Source of the DNA: Coptis chinensis
Taxonomy: Eukaryota > Streptophyta > Magnoliopsida > Ranunculales > Ranunculaceae
Direction of reading: 5' to 3'
DNA length: 64,000 nt
Assembly (NCBI GenBank): GCA_015680905.1
Contig: CM027378.1
Span: 13,373,001-13,437,000, forward strand
The position numbers were made by a program, and so were the translations under genes. The first letter of the stretch is position 1, and the number at the start of each line of letters is the position of its first letter. Below, in pieces: positions 44,103 through 54,789 of the stretch. The notes beneath the pieces were generated by a model. That model did no database searches. It had not been told where the DNA came from and worked only from the letters and a program-made list of their open reading frames with translations.

Positions 44103-45770
44103 GTTTTTTTTTTTAAACTTTAAGCTAGGGTTAGGCTGACCCTCACCTGTATTCATCATCCAACTTCGTTACATATATGGTTCCTCTTGCATCCTCCTCA
44201 ATGAAATTATACAACTCCCCTACTATTGGAGGACCAACATACACAATATTACAGCCATGGTCAATAGATAGGCCCGACTAGGTGGTCGGCCACTCTGTTA
44301 GACTCCCTAAAACATCGAGAAAGTACAACTTAACAACTGTGGACGCTATATCTAAAATATGGTTTAGCACATCTTGACGGTTCCATGGCGGCTTGGCTCA
44401 AGCTTGTTACTCATTTGTCTTTGCTTGTAGAGAGTCCGATGCCACATCCACTTGTACCTGACCTATTTCCAAACATATACTCAATCCAATCTCGATGGCC
44501 TTCAATTCTTGGAAGAGTCTCGACCTCTCTCCTCCACTACCGATGAATGCTCTCAATAACTCACCCTTACTATTTCGATTGCTCCCCATGACCCGTACCA
44601 TTATCTGCAAATGACCCCATCTCAGATTCAATTTGAATCTATCCTGTTCGGTGGTTCCCGTGTACAAAACTGTTGTGCCGCGCTTTTAAACTTCACCGGA
44701 TTCCGATATCACGAGTTAGCCTTCGGGCGACGTCCGTGTCCTCCATTTCCGATACCTTCACCGTAGATACCTTCTCATCTTTCTCGAATGCATTTCAACA
44801 CTGGCGATCTTTGGCTACTATGATTGGAGAACCTCGTGCATTTCGGCTCCTTCCAAATCCCATTAACTATTGCACATATGTAACTCTTTATAGATTTCCA
44901 CACCACGGCTCGACCTCGCAAAGTTTCAGCGGTGAAGACCATTCTCTATTTGAGCTTACGCAATCGGTTCAATACCCAAGACTATCTTAATGCCATTGAT
45001 CACCTCTCGAGAGAAGGAGCATTCAAAGAAAAGGTGATTTGAGAATTCCCGACTTTTTCGACCTGGCAACAAGATGAATGTGTTAGAATCTTCTTGTAAA
45101 CTAACTTTGTCTTGAGTGGAGAGATCGTTCGAGAATAATTGCCCGGCGATAAAAGGAATGACTAGGGATAACCCGATCGGCCCCATACCATACGTTGCCA
45201 TCTAACCTTACCCCATGTCTTCTCGGGCGTGGTACGACCGTCGTGAATGATCCACTATGATGTGGTGTCCATACTACTCGATCTCTCTATATGTCGATTC
45301 ACTTTGGTACTCAAGATATCTTCTCACGGTACCGCGATCGTATATTATTTACAATGTCATTCCGACTTCCATTGGTCAATAGCTCCTTCATTGTTGCATT
45401 GAGGGGAAGCATGATTTCAGCTACCGCTTGTGAATTGTGTAAGAGAGGATCTTTCCAATTTCTTTGCACCAAATGTCGTGCCATAAGAGTGTGTCTTCCC
45501 CATTTGAGATTGAATAACAGATTAGCTCTCTTGCTTCCTTTCGCACTTCAAGATATTAGCCATGACCAAGAACAATCTCGGGAATCGGCATAGTCCACAA
45601 GAATTTATTCTCCAACTGATTTCTCCAAATCCACTCGACCCGGCGCTTACTCTCTTTACTTGCGATCTTGAACAACACCCACAATCGCTCGCCGCTTGTT
45701 CCATATTTCCATAGTTGCATAGGCTCTAGCACGAGTGGTGTGATGCCGGTGCAATCGTTACTCATTGATG
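44103..45770 (-). mobile_element. 5'-truncated LINE inserted in the chromovirus
   Basis: The run of T at 44104-44116 is the poly(A) tail of a minus-strand LINE. Upstream of it on that strand are RNase H (44667-44407: LFQELKAIEIGLSICLEIGQ, VDVASDS), zf-RVT (45201-44956: HLFFECSFSREVI) and post-RT sequence (to about 45765: WIWRNQLENKFLW). No RT palm is present. All are frameshifted. It lies between the gypsy zinc knuckle and protease. Confidence 0.78.
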
Positions 45771-45774
45771 ATTA

Positions 45775-46500
45775 CCACAGCGGTAGGGCAATAACGAGAT
45801 AAATGCCCCACACTGCTTACACTCCCGCAAAAGCCTTTCAGCGGGAACTATGGCTCGAGCATTGGTCTGCCGTGCGGTAAAAGTAATGATCTTTGGTCGA
45901 TCTGGGAAGAGCGGGGCTTCGACCACGAAGGCTGACCACCACCTTCGACCATCGATTCCCCGAGGGTCTATAGCCTCGGTCGCCCGGTGGCCTATAACCA
46001 CCTGGCGATGAAATCCTCCACGAAACCCACGGATGGTGGTCTCGAAACGGACCCTCGAGGGTATATCATAAGGCCTAAACCTATTCGGCTTTTGCTCTCT
46101 CAAAAGGCCTAGGACCAACAACTGGTATCTCACCAAACTTCCTCTTCCCCCTCGACTATCTTAGGGCTGCATTCTGCTCCTCATATCTCAAGGCCAAGTC
46201 CAACACACGAACAAAAATGTCCCCATCAAAAGGAATCAACTTGCTGGACAAGTGACTCTCTAACCCACGTATGAACTTTTGGTTTTTCTTCTTGTCAGTA
46301 TCCACAAGATAGGGAGCAAACCTCGATAACTCATTAAACTTGGTCACATACCCGATCCACGGACTTCCCGTCTTGAGTCAACTCGAGAAGAACTGTTGAG
46401 CCAACTGCTCTTTTTCTTGCCTCGGGAATGAACTTACTCTCAAATCTAATCTTGAAGTCTTCCCAAGTCAAAGTTCTAGTGTCGGACTAGGGGTGAGAGC
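45775..46500 (-). pseudogene. chromovirus gag, truncated at its start, with zinc knuckle remnant
   Basis: Near 46490-46440 the minus strand reads TRTLTWEDFKIRFESKFIPE, the capsid middle. 46347-46156 reads KFNELSRFAPYLVDTDKKK and FIRGLESHLSSKLIPF. Near 45830-45790 CKQCGAFISLLPYRCGNHQ is a damaged CCHC knuckle. The capsid N-terminus is absent because the LTR edge is at 46507. Confidence 0.7.
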
Positions 46501-46506
46501 TTCGCC

Positions 46507-48117
46507 ACCAAAACTTGAAGCGTGGAGAGTTCTAAAAAGTCGCGGTAAGTTTTGTTTACGCATTATTGTATTTTATTGCATAGATTATTTGAGAACGTAA
46601 GAATATCTTGATTCAATTATTTTTGGTTTTACGCGCGTTATTAATTTTATGAATGTATAAGTGTCATAGCGTTGTTATATCAAAAAGACCGAAAAATCAC
46701 AAAGCGATAAATACACGTACACAAGTATATTTATAAAGGTCCTAGCCTAAGGTCAAACACGTTAATAGTCCTAGACTTATCCTATTAGACCGAATCATAA
46801 TTTTAGGAAAAAGTCAAATTTTCGGGTCAACTGGTCAAAGTCAAAGTCAAAGTCCACTCTAGTCAACAGTCAAAGTCAGAATCCACTCTGGTCAACAGTC
46901 AAAGTCAGAGTCCATAAACTCTTCTAACCCAAAGGCCCAAAAATAAAAATCCAAAAGTAAAAAGATATTAGCCCACACGATTTTGGCCCAAGCCCAAATT
47001 CGTTTTTGCTACTGTTCATCTCCTTCCCTCATTCAACTTCCAGCCACCACCGACCACCACAACAGCCACCACCGGCCACCTATAAACAAAAAGAACCCAG
47101 CGGTTCCACTCCCCTTCAAAAACCCAATCTGCCGATATCCAAAAATTTAGATTTCCTTATACTGCGAAAATCTCAAACCGACGCCATTAATGGACCTCCA
47201 AGCTTCAACAGCACCTTACCACCCATCGAAACATTCAATCACCCAATCAAAAAGCAAAACCCATCATACAACATCAAGATCCAACTAATACATTTCCAAA
47301 TCATAGACTACGATTTTATTTGAGCCGCCATTAACGCTTCTTCTCCAAGCTTCAATCCGCCCTACTGTCCAGCCCCCAATCAACCCTCAACAACCAAACA
47401 TCATCCCACCAACATCACATCATAATACACATTATCGAGTTTCAATCAAAATAGTTCAAGGTATAAACTGACGATTTCTTGGTTATAGCTTTGGTCGCCA
47501 TTAACGACCTCTTTAGAGCTCCAACAGTTCAATAAATTTAGTAATTAAGAACAAACAATCTATAACAGACAGGTTTTAACAATACTCTAAGTTTTCTTTA
47601 CCCTACGACAGATAATACGCAGAATAACAACAGTGGAATGAGCAGAAAACGGACGGCAACACTGTAATACAGTAAAGATAATCGAAACCCCGAAAGCCCA
47701 ACGTCTAAAATGAAAACTAAACTGCTCACCGTTTTAAAACCGAACAGCCCGAACAGCTCCCCGAAATCGAAACCCCGAAAGCCCGACGTCTACTGTCACG
47801 CGAAAAGATAATTTTCCTAGTTCAAAACTTTTTCAGTAAAACTCTCCCCTTTTTTTTATCTCAGTAAAACTCTCCTTTTTTTTTCTCAAACTCTCGTTTT
47901 CTTTTTCCCTAAAAACTCTACGTGAGAAACCCCTATTTTCTAGTTTTTATTTAACTTCTCAAAAAATAAGGATAACTCTTATCTAGTTATTTACGGGCTT
48001 TTATCCGTAACTACTGGATATCCTATCTCTATTTTATCTATTACATTATTATTATTATTATTATTATCTTTATTATTATTAGGAAAAATAAAATAAAAGA
48101 CGGGGTGTTATAATGGA
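46507..48117 (-). repeat. 5' LTR of the chromovirus
   Basis: Pairs with 38973-40602. It has the same GTCAAAGTC cluster (46812-46910) and (ATT)n tract (48045-48085), and a unique rearranged patch at 47675-47708. Confidence 0.82.
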
Positions 48118-48134
48118 GTTGTGGAATGGAAACT

Positions 48135-48300
48135 CCGCGATGTTCTGGAAGTTGCTTGGGGTTTAAGGTTTCAATCCAGTCTTCCTCTCTGTTTTGGGGG
48201 TGACTGTCTCTTGACCACTTATTTAATTAGTCCCATGCCTACCTGTCTTATCTGGCAAGACGCCTCGTGAATTGCTGTTTGGTTGAAAATCATATATGCA
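48135..48300 (+). pseudogene. copia integrase fragment
   Basis: LEVAWGLRFQSSLPLCFGGD, then TTYLISPMPTCLIWQDAS and, after a stop, a LFG-like end. This resembles the copia block around TYLINR(M)P...GKTPYELLFG. Very short. Confidence 0.5.
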
Positions 48301-48324
48301 CCTATGGGTATAAAATGAAAGCAA

Positions 48325-48960
48325 ATGTATAATGTGTGCCCAGTATACAGGATTTGGATTGAATGGAATGCTAGAAGATTTAGAAGCAGATATAAGTCTG
48401 CACTTGAGGTGCAGCAGAAAATTTTGAAAAATATGAAGTACTACTTCCAATGTCAGATTAAGGAAGCACAGGACATCGTGAATAGTAGGGTGTTCTTGCA
48501 CAACTTTGGTATTCATGCTGTATTCAAAGGCAAGGAAGGGACTAAATGTAAATGGTTCAAGCCACCTGAAGGTTCTGTAAAGTTGAACACTGGCAGGGTG
48601 GTGGATCTCTGTCTGCTGAAGGAGCTGGGTTTGGTGCCATTATAAGGGATCATGAAGGCAAGGTTCTACTAGCATATAATGTTAACATCAAACAGCTCTC
48701 TGTCCTGTACCAGGAAGTAAGAGCTATAGAAGCTGGTCTTGAAGAATGCTTGAAGATGCACTTTTCAAAAGTGGAGATGAGTTCTGACTCTATCATAATT
48801 GTTAACATAGTGAATGGAAGGACTTCCTTGGTAATTCCGTAATATGTGAGAATCAATCAGACGTAAGATGCTTCTCTTGAACTCTTGTACTGTGCACCAT
48901 GGTTACAGAGACACAAATCGCACTGCAAACTTGTTAATTATGAGCCTTAATTTAAGAGAT
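48325..48960 (+). pseudogene. LINE 3' part: post-zf-RVT and RNase H (RVT_3)
   Basis: YRIWIEWNARRFRSRYKSAL follows the usual zf-RVT. KWFKPPEGSVKLNT begins RNase H; a frameshift near 48595 leads to GFGAIIRDHEGKVLLAYNVN, LYQEVRAIEAGLEECLK and VEMSSDSIIIVNIVNG. The Glu (E in QEVRAIEAGL) and Asp (SSDS) blocks are seen. The first Asp-containing DGS is damaged. Confidence 0.72.
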
Positions 48961-49114
48961 CATGATGCTACAATGTTTCTTTTCTCCTCCCTTGGACAGA
49001 AAGTTACAAGGTATACAGAAGGCATAGAACTTAACTGAATATAGGTTGAGGTCTGCCTAACTCCAGAACCCTTTTCCAAAAAACAAAGAAAGAAAAGAAA
49101 AGAAAGAAAACTAC

Positions 49115-49183
49115 CTAGTAGATAACAATCAGATTGACAGGATGTGCGTTGATATTGCATTTCTTCTGGGTCTCCTCGGACAC
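49115..49183 (-). pseudogene. degenerate SUMO-like exon 1
   Basis: Minus strand reads VSEETQKKCNINAHPVNLIV, IY, stop, then GT. It resembles exon 1 of the SUMO copies (MSEE...KKP.IT). The ATG is GTG and the last codon is a stop. No matching exons 2 or 3 were found downstream. Confidence 0.5.
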
Positions 49184-49439
49184 TATTCTGCGTCTCTGTA
49201 AAAGATCCAAGATGGTGTGAGGCAATGAAAGAAAACAAGATTTAGTACAGTAAGGTAACCATATGATGGTTCTATTAAGGGCTGAAAAGTACAAGTTAAA
49301 TTAAGCATTGCGAAATTGAATTACCAAATTCCCTAAGGCTATTCCAGTTGCTAGGTCTTAAGGCTGGCTATTAACTTTTAATATGTACTTGTAGTTCTTC
49401 ACTTCTTCATACCCTGAAGTGCTTATTTACGAGTTACGA

Positions 49440-49583
49440 CTTTATGTTATGCGGATGATATCATTGTTACATCTCGTTGATTGATAATACATCCATTTCT
49501 AGTCTCAAGAAATATTTGCACATATCAAGGATTTAAGGTATCTTAGATATTTACTCGGCACTGAAGCTGGTCGTTCCTAAATG
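49440..49583 (+). pseudogene. copia RT remnant
   Basis: LMLCGDDIIVTSR-like reading around 49448-49487 matches the copia YVDDII box, and a shifted frame gives FAHIKDLRYLRYLLGTEAGR, matching the block after it. Only this segment survives. Confidence 0.5.
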
Positions 49584-50304
49584 GGGAAAGAAATTCACAG
49601 AATGTAGTCTAATAAAGGCAAATTGGTGACGGGAATTATGGGATTACTATACGTGCATTGGAGAAAATCTTGGATAGCAGATTCTCGGGATCAACTAATC
49701 TATGCTTCATTTTTAACTTAGTGTCATAAATAATCCAACCGCTTGCCCAGCAATGAAATCTATGGTATTATCACCCAAAAATTTGACCGACTTTGCTAGT
49801 AGCCACCTGCATCAGAGTAAAATGAGAAATATGACCACTTCTATTTATCGGGAAAAAAAAAATATGACACTAGACCAAGTCGTGTACTAGAAAACTCTAC
49901 ATGTATCATTCCGATCTCATTACCTCATTTATCATTTCCACTTTCCAGAATACCAGTTATGGACGCTACAAGAATGTATATATATATTAACGTAAAAAAG
50001 AAAGAATATCTGGGTGTGAATATGTGAAATGAAAACAATGGAATAGTAATTACTAATTAGTACAAGACTACAAGCCACTCAACCCATTTCTAATTTAATT
50101 TTAATCTCTAGTTAATTAGATTTTGAGAGATACCCAAATACATTGAAGTAAATGTTTGTTTTTAATTTTTTTTTTTTTTTTGAAAGAAGTAAAAGTGGAT
50201 ATCGTTTTTTGGTAATTAGTAAAAGTGAATATCCTATCCTAAACAATGCAGCGGAAACTTTATTTAAACAGAAGAAAAGACAAAAGGAAGAAAGAATATA
50301 ATAC
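49584..50304. other. Non-coding DNA
   Basis: No gene recognised. A T-rich run at 50168-50180. Confidence 0.4.
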
Positions 50305-50358
50305 CTTCGCAAATATTGGTGTATTTACAATGGGTTTAACATCTTTTTCCTCAGACAT
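50305..50358 (-). pseudogene. orphan SUMO-like exon 1
   Basis: ATG at 50358 then SEEKDVKPIVNTPIFAK, 18 codons ending in GAAG followed by GTATTAT, a donor in phase 0 as in the other copies. The upstream DNA (AAGAAGAAAAATG) matches that before exon 1 of the intact gene. The exon itself is open but I find no exon 2 or 3 downstream, so it is a fragment of a lost duplicate. Confidence 0.6.
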
Positions 50359-51357
50359 TTTTCTTCTTTACTTGCTTTGGTTTTCACTCTCAAATAAAAA
50401 GTTGATGAAGTTAATAAGTGACATTAACTGTTTCACTAGGGCATATTTAAGGGAGAGGATTAGAGGAAGGGCCCACCCAAGTTCAGTCTCTACCCATTTT
50501 TGAAGTTAGACGGAGCGCCCAAAAAAGCCCGCAGTTATAAATTTTCTTAAACAAAAAAACATAGCTCAAGTGCAATACCCCAAATCCCCAATGGATGCCC
50601 ACAACTATTGACGTTCGAAACACTTTTTGTCGTTTTTTGAGTATGCGCAGTTCTCTTCTTGACTTCTTGTGTCACTAGTTGCCTTTGCCACGTGAGTAAA
50701 GCATTTCCATCTAAATTCTTGTGTACATTTAGAATTGAGCTAGCAGACTTGTTCTCTAATGCTGTGTATCACGTTTAGTTCTCTTCTTGTCCTACACATT
50801 GCACAAACTGATTCTGTTCCCTACTCGGTGTTTCGTATTATGTTGTTTCTCCCTCTACATTAATGGTTAATTGTAGATGGTTACACCCAGGGCCACTTAA
50901 TATTGAAATTCGTATAAATGAACACTTCGGCAGCTGTTCGTAAGAGTTCTGTTTATACCACACCACTGGAGGACTTCACTCCACACAAATGTACACGATT
51001 GTAATCATAGAAGATATACCAAAATAAATTCTGTTTAGACCACACCAAGAACAATCTTGTGTACTAAAACTGTCCAAAGAAGTTCATCCTTCATCTCATA
51101 AAACATGTTAACAATATACAGTCAAAGAAACAAATTCGTTCATCCTCCATCTCATAAAACAATCCTATTTGAGATTCAAATGATTCAGTGGATACTTAGA
51201 CGACAGAAAATACGATCAAAAACATTCCAACAAAACTAAATAAAACATTTTTTTCTGAAAATAAGATCATGTTAAAGGTTCATTTTCACCCTTAGAAACG
51301 ATAAAAATATCTTAATCAAAAGCAGAACTTGCCAACGCCAACGCTAATGCTTTTGCT
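50359..51357. other. Host DNA: 3' flank of the intact SUMO-like gene
   Basis: No gene. 50640-51357 is the paralogous partner of 35970-36929. Confidence 0.55.
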
Positions 51358-53877
51358 TCAAGATATGGGAGAGTAGCTCCTGCTGGGCTGCTGCGTGCCA
51401 CCCATTTGTGCGTTAAAGACATCAATCATGTCTCCATCTTCAAATGAATACTATTACCACAACCAAAAAAAAAAAAAAAAATCAATTAAGGGTTGAGAAC
51501 ACTCCTGTCATAATAAAATGAAACGTGAGACAACAGAAAGTAGATGTGTATAAAGAGAAGTACATCATCAGCAGTCCGGTGTCCCTTAAGACGTTGACCA
51601 TCAACCAAGAAGCGAAATGAGTTGGCTTCCACTGACCGTTCAAGACAGTAAGCATCCATGAGCTTCTGCAGTGGAACAGTTCTCTTGACTGAAAACTTCA
51701 CTTCAATCTGATCCTATAAACAATAACCACAAAATCCAAGTATACAGTGAAACAATAGCTAATTAATTACATTCTCCTTTCTGGTTGTTGAATTGATTCG
51801 AAGTTGGCAAACAATGGAAAACGTCTAGCTCAAGCTCAAAAATACTGACTACTTAGTTCAAAACTACGATGTTCTAGGTCAAGTTTACTTGGAAAACGTT
51901 GCAAACACAAACACTAACAGACGAAGAAAACAAACACGTACAAGAAAGATTTTGAGTTAAGTTCTCTAAACTTACGTTTCACCCAGAATCAGATATGATT
52001 TGTCCAGATTGCATCAATTATCCTCGAAACTTATTTTCCACCCACATCAGTTTGCAACACAAGGTAAGGGGGTAGAAACTATCCTCCCCCCCCCCCCCCA
52101 CACACACACACACCCTCTCCCACTAAATTATCAGAATTTTGAAGTTCCTTCTTGTTATAAAATAAAACTGGCAGGGGGTAAAGGATTAGCTACTACATCC
52201 CCCCTCCCAAGGTGGCAGAGGCAGGGTACGCCCTGGCTCACCCTGCATTCTTGCACAAAAAGTAGTAGTACACTAGTAGTTTTGGCAAAACTGAAATTTC
52301 CCCTATATTTCAAGGGTTTGAGCATACCCACTATTCCCGGAATTGTCAATTTTGCCTATAGTGTAAAGGCCTCTAATTTGTGGTGAAGACAACATGGATC
52401 TATCTGAAAAGAAAAATAACTCTATTGTAAGCTTGTCAAGTTACATGCTTTGCATACTCCTCTAATTATTATAAGCCATATGGCATTTATTAAGAATATT
52501 TGGCATTCCACATTTACCTGTTTATTATAAAAGAATATAAAAGAGAGAAAAAAAAAAGTACATACAATTAAACACCTTATCTGTAAATAAAAATAACGTT
52601 AATTAATAAAACAAACAATATATTAAACTAACCTACACAATTAATGATCTAATTTGGTAATAGAATATTTTTTGGTCATAGAAACTAGTACCCCCGAGTT
52701 GTGGTCCAACACTTTAAGAATATGAAATATTTGTTACCCAAACTAATAATCAATATTCAAAAATAGACAAAAGGAACTAACAATTGTTTGTTTGCAAAAA
52801 AAAAAGAAAATTGTTTGTGCTGCTCACTGGCTCACCCTGGAATAAATCTCTGGCTCCCCCCAACGCAGTTGTATAGAAAAAGGTATAACAAAATTTAATA
52901 TAAGAAAATGAGGTTTATTAGCAGTTTGCACCTTCCCCATGCACAATTTATCTAAAATATATATATCACAATTTTAATGTTATTACTTGTCATAAAATAT
53001 GGTAAATCAAAGCAAAGCCCAAAATATCGCTGATATATATTATTTTTTTGGTACACTGACATCAATATATCCGATATATATCCACCGAATATTGAATCTT
53101 TTTTTTCCGATATATATCAAAATTTCCGATATAAAACTTTATATCGCCAATATAACCGATATATGCGATATTTACAATATATATCATTTGACTTTTTTTA
53201 CCATTTTTTAATATAAATATTTGATATTTCCGATATTTTACAATATTTTTTTACCGATATTTCCAATATTTTAAATAGTTTGGCCTGGTCACAAAAAAAA
53301 TGGATATATCTGATATAATCGGTTTTTGGGTACACCGAAATATTCACCGAATTCGATATTTTGGGCCTTGAATCAAAGTAGCAGAGTAAATGATTCAAGT
53401 GTTAAACATTAAATTGTAAGATTGAGAGAACAAATGATCACTACTGCACTCCTGTGAAATTAACATAGTTGAGGGTCTATTATTCAATTGCTTACCCTCA
53501 CCTCCACTTGCTGATCAGTAATCACTCCTTCAAACATTCTCTCATGCACAAGCATGCTCAACCAATACACCATAGGATAGATCAATGTAAGAACAGAACA
53601 ATGAAAGAAACAAGCTTACTGCACACTCCAGTTTTACTTCCCTAAAGGCAAATTGTATTAATGTACAAAAGGATCTAAACTCAAAAAAAGAAAAAAGGAG
53701 GTTAAACTACAGTTTGCACTCCACCCACATTTATATGCAAGCAACTACAACACAATGCAGTAACGTAGTTAAAACTAAGAGACAAAAGATGAAAGAGTAT
53801 ACCTGAGCCTTCAGAGTCAGATGGACTTTACGAGACTGGCCAGTTAAACTCGGTTTCCTCTCGCTTTCCTCGGACAT
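51358..53877 (-). CDS. SUMO-like modifier, intact three-exon gene (copy C)
   Basis: Exon 1 53877-53803 (25 codons: MSEESERKPSLTGQSRKVHL...), exon 2 51713-51564 (50 codons: VKFSVKRTVPLQKLMDAYCL, RSVEANSFRFLVDGQRLKGH, RTADD), exon 3 51450-51358 (30 codons: YSFEDGDMIDVFNAQMGG, then TQQPSRSYSPIS, stop). All borders are GT-AG, all phase 0, giving 105 residues. The fold is beta-grasp; the core (LMDAYC, FLVDGQRL, EDGDMIDV, GG) matches plant SUMO, which SUMO proteases trim to GG so that it can be joined to lysines. The 12-residue tail would be removed. Intron positions agree with copies A and B. It is quite diverged from canonical SUMO1-type proteins (no Q-T before GG), so it may be a specialised or relaxed paralogue. 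A TATTTAAA lies about 95 bp upstream of the ATG. Expression is unknown. Confidence 0.85.
52085..52114 (+). repeat. (C)n(CA)n microsatellite
   Basis: A run of about 15 C followed by about 7 CA units. Confidence 0.9.
53020..53365 (+). repeat. degenerate CCGATATAT repeat array
   Basis: CGATATATATC, TTTCCGATAT and GATATTT-like words recur many times in both orientations over about 345 bp. Near-palindromic GATATATC cores could form hairpins. Confidence 0.75.
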
Positions 53878-54518
53878 TTTTCTTCTCTTTGGTTTTTTCA
53901 CCCAACTCAATCAGTCAATCTAAACTCTAATAAAAGCTAATAATGATTTTGACTGTTTAGACTTAAAAAGTTTAAATAAGGTAGACCAACCACCCAAATT
54001 CAATTCGGGACTTGCAAAAACTAAGTTCAAGCTCAATCCGATGGTTCCAGGGTTCTTTGGAAATGGGCCTGTGCCCCTAGTTCATATCCGGTTACATATA
54101 AACTCCCTTTTTTGTCCCGATTATAGCCCACCGCCCTAAGAGAATAGAGTCTATTTTCCGTATTTTTTTTACTTTCCAAATATGTCCTTCGCCGTCAATC
54201 ACCTTTCACTCTTCTTTGAGAGCATTAACAATGGATTGTGTGAATTTACACATCCACATATAGGAGTCACATTTGTTTTTAAAAGAGAATTATACAATGA
54301 GTTTAATGGGTAAACAATCACATGCAATAATGAACAATCGAATCTATTTGCAAAATGTGCAAAAACAAGTGCAAAAAAAAAAAAATTGTGCAAAAACAAG
54401 TGCAAATTTCAGTGTACAAAATTATTCTCACATAGAAATTTTACTATGTAAATCAATCTTTTCATACAAATTTTCAATTTTCCATAGCGATTTATCTATG
54501 CAAAATTATTTTTTCATA
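53878..54518. other. Upstream flank of the SUMO-like gene (putative promoter region)
   Basis: No ORF of interest. Minus-strand CTTATTTAAACTTTTTAAG around 53955-53975 could serve as TATA box. Confidence 0.35.
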
Positions 54519-54527
54519 TAAATTTAG

Positions 54528-54711
54528 GGCCGCGGTATTGGCACCCCTATAAATGGGACTAGCACCCCTTTGACCAATTCAACAGTACTAGCACCCCTCC
54601 ATTAAATACACAAAAAACGCTAACAGCAAGTACCTACCGCGGGATCACACAATCCACAACATCGGGTTGCCGCGAGATTCCATATCCCACGGAAAGTGGC
54701 TGGCGTGGGTT

Positions 54712-54789
<78 letters not shown>

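Larger units (their letters stand above)
38973..48117 (-). mobile_element. Ty3/gypsy chromovirus (Tekay/Del-like) with both LTRs and an internal LINE
   Basis: LTRs at about 38973-40602 (3') and 46507-48117 (5'). On the minus strand the interior reads truncated gag, zinc knuckle, [LINE insert], protease, RT, RNase H, integrase, chromodomain. The order and chromodomain place it among chromoviruses. All domains are in separate broken frames. I could not fix the target duplication. The gag start is missing: gag sequence begins within about 40 bases of the LTR. Confidence 0.88.
51714..53802 (-). other. Intron 1 of the intact SUMO-like gene, with repeats
   Basis: 2.1-kb intron. Contains a C-run with (CA)n at 52085-52114 and an AT-rich repeat array at 53020-53365. 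A short match to the exon 2 start (DQQVEVR, about 53510) is present without a proper acceptor. Confidence 0.6.

Noticed and set aside
52000..52400. SINE-like segment (AAGGTAAGGGGGTAGAAAC, GGTGGCAGAGGCAGGGTA)
   Set aside because: No A/B box promoter, tail or target duplication could be identified.
53490..53530. Possible extra SUMO exon start (DQQVEVR before GTAAGC)
   Set aside because: No AG acceptor, only seven similar codons, and inclusion is not needed for the intact reading frame.
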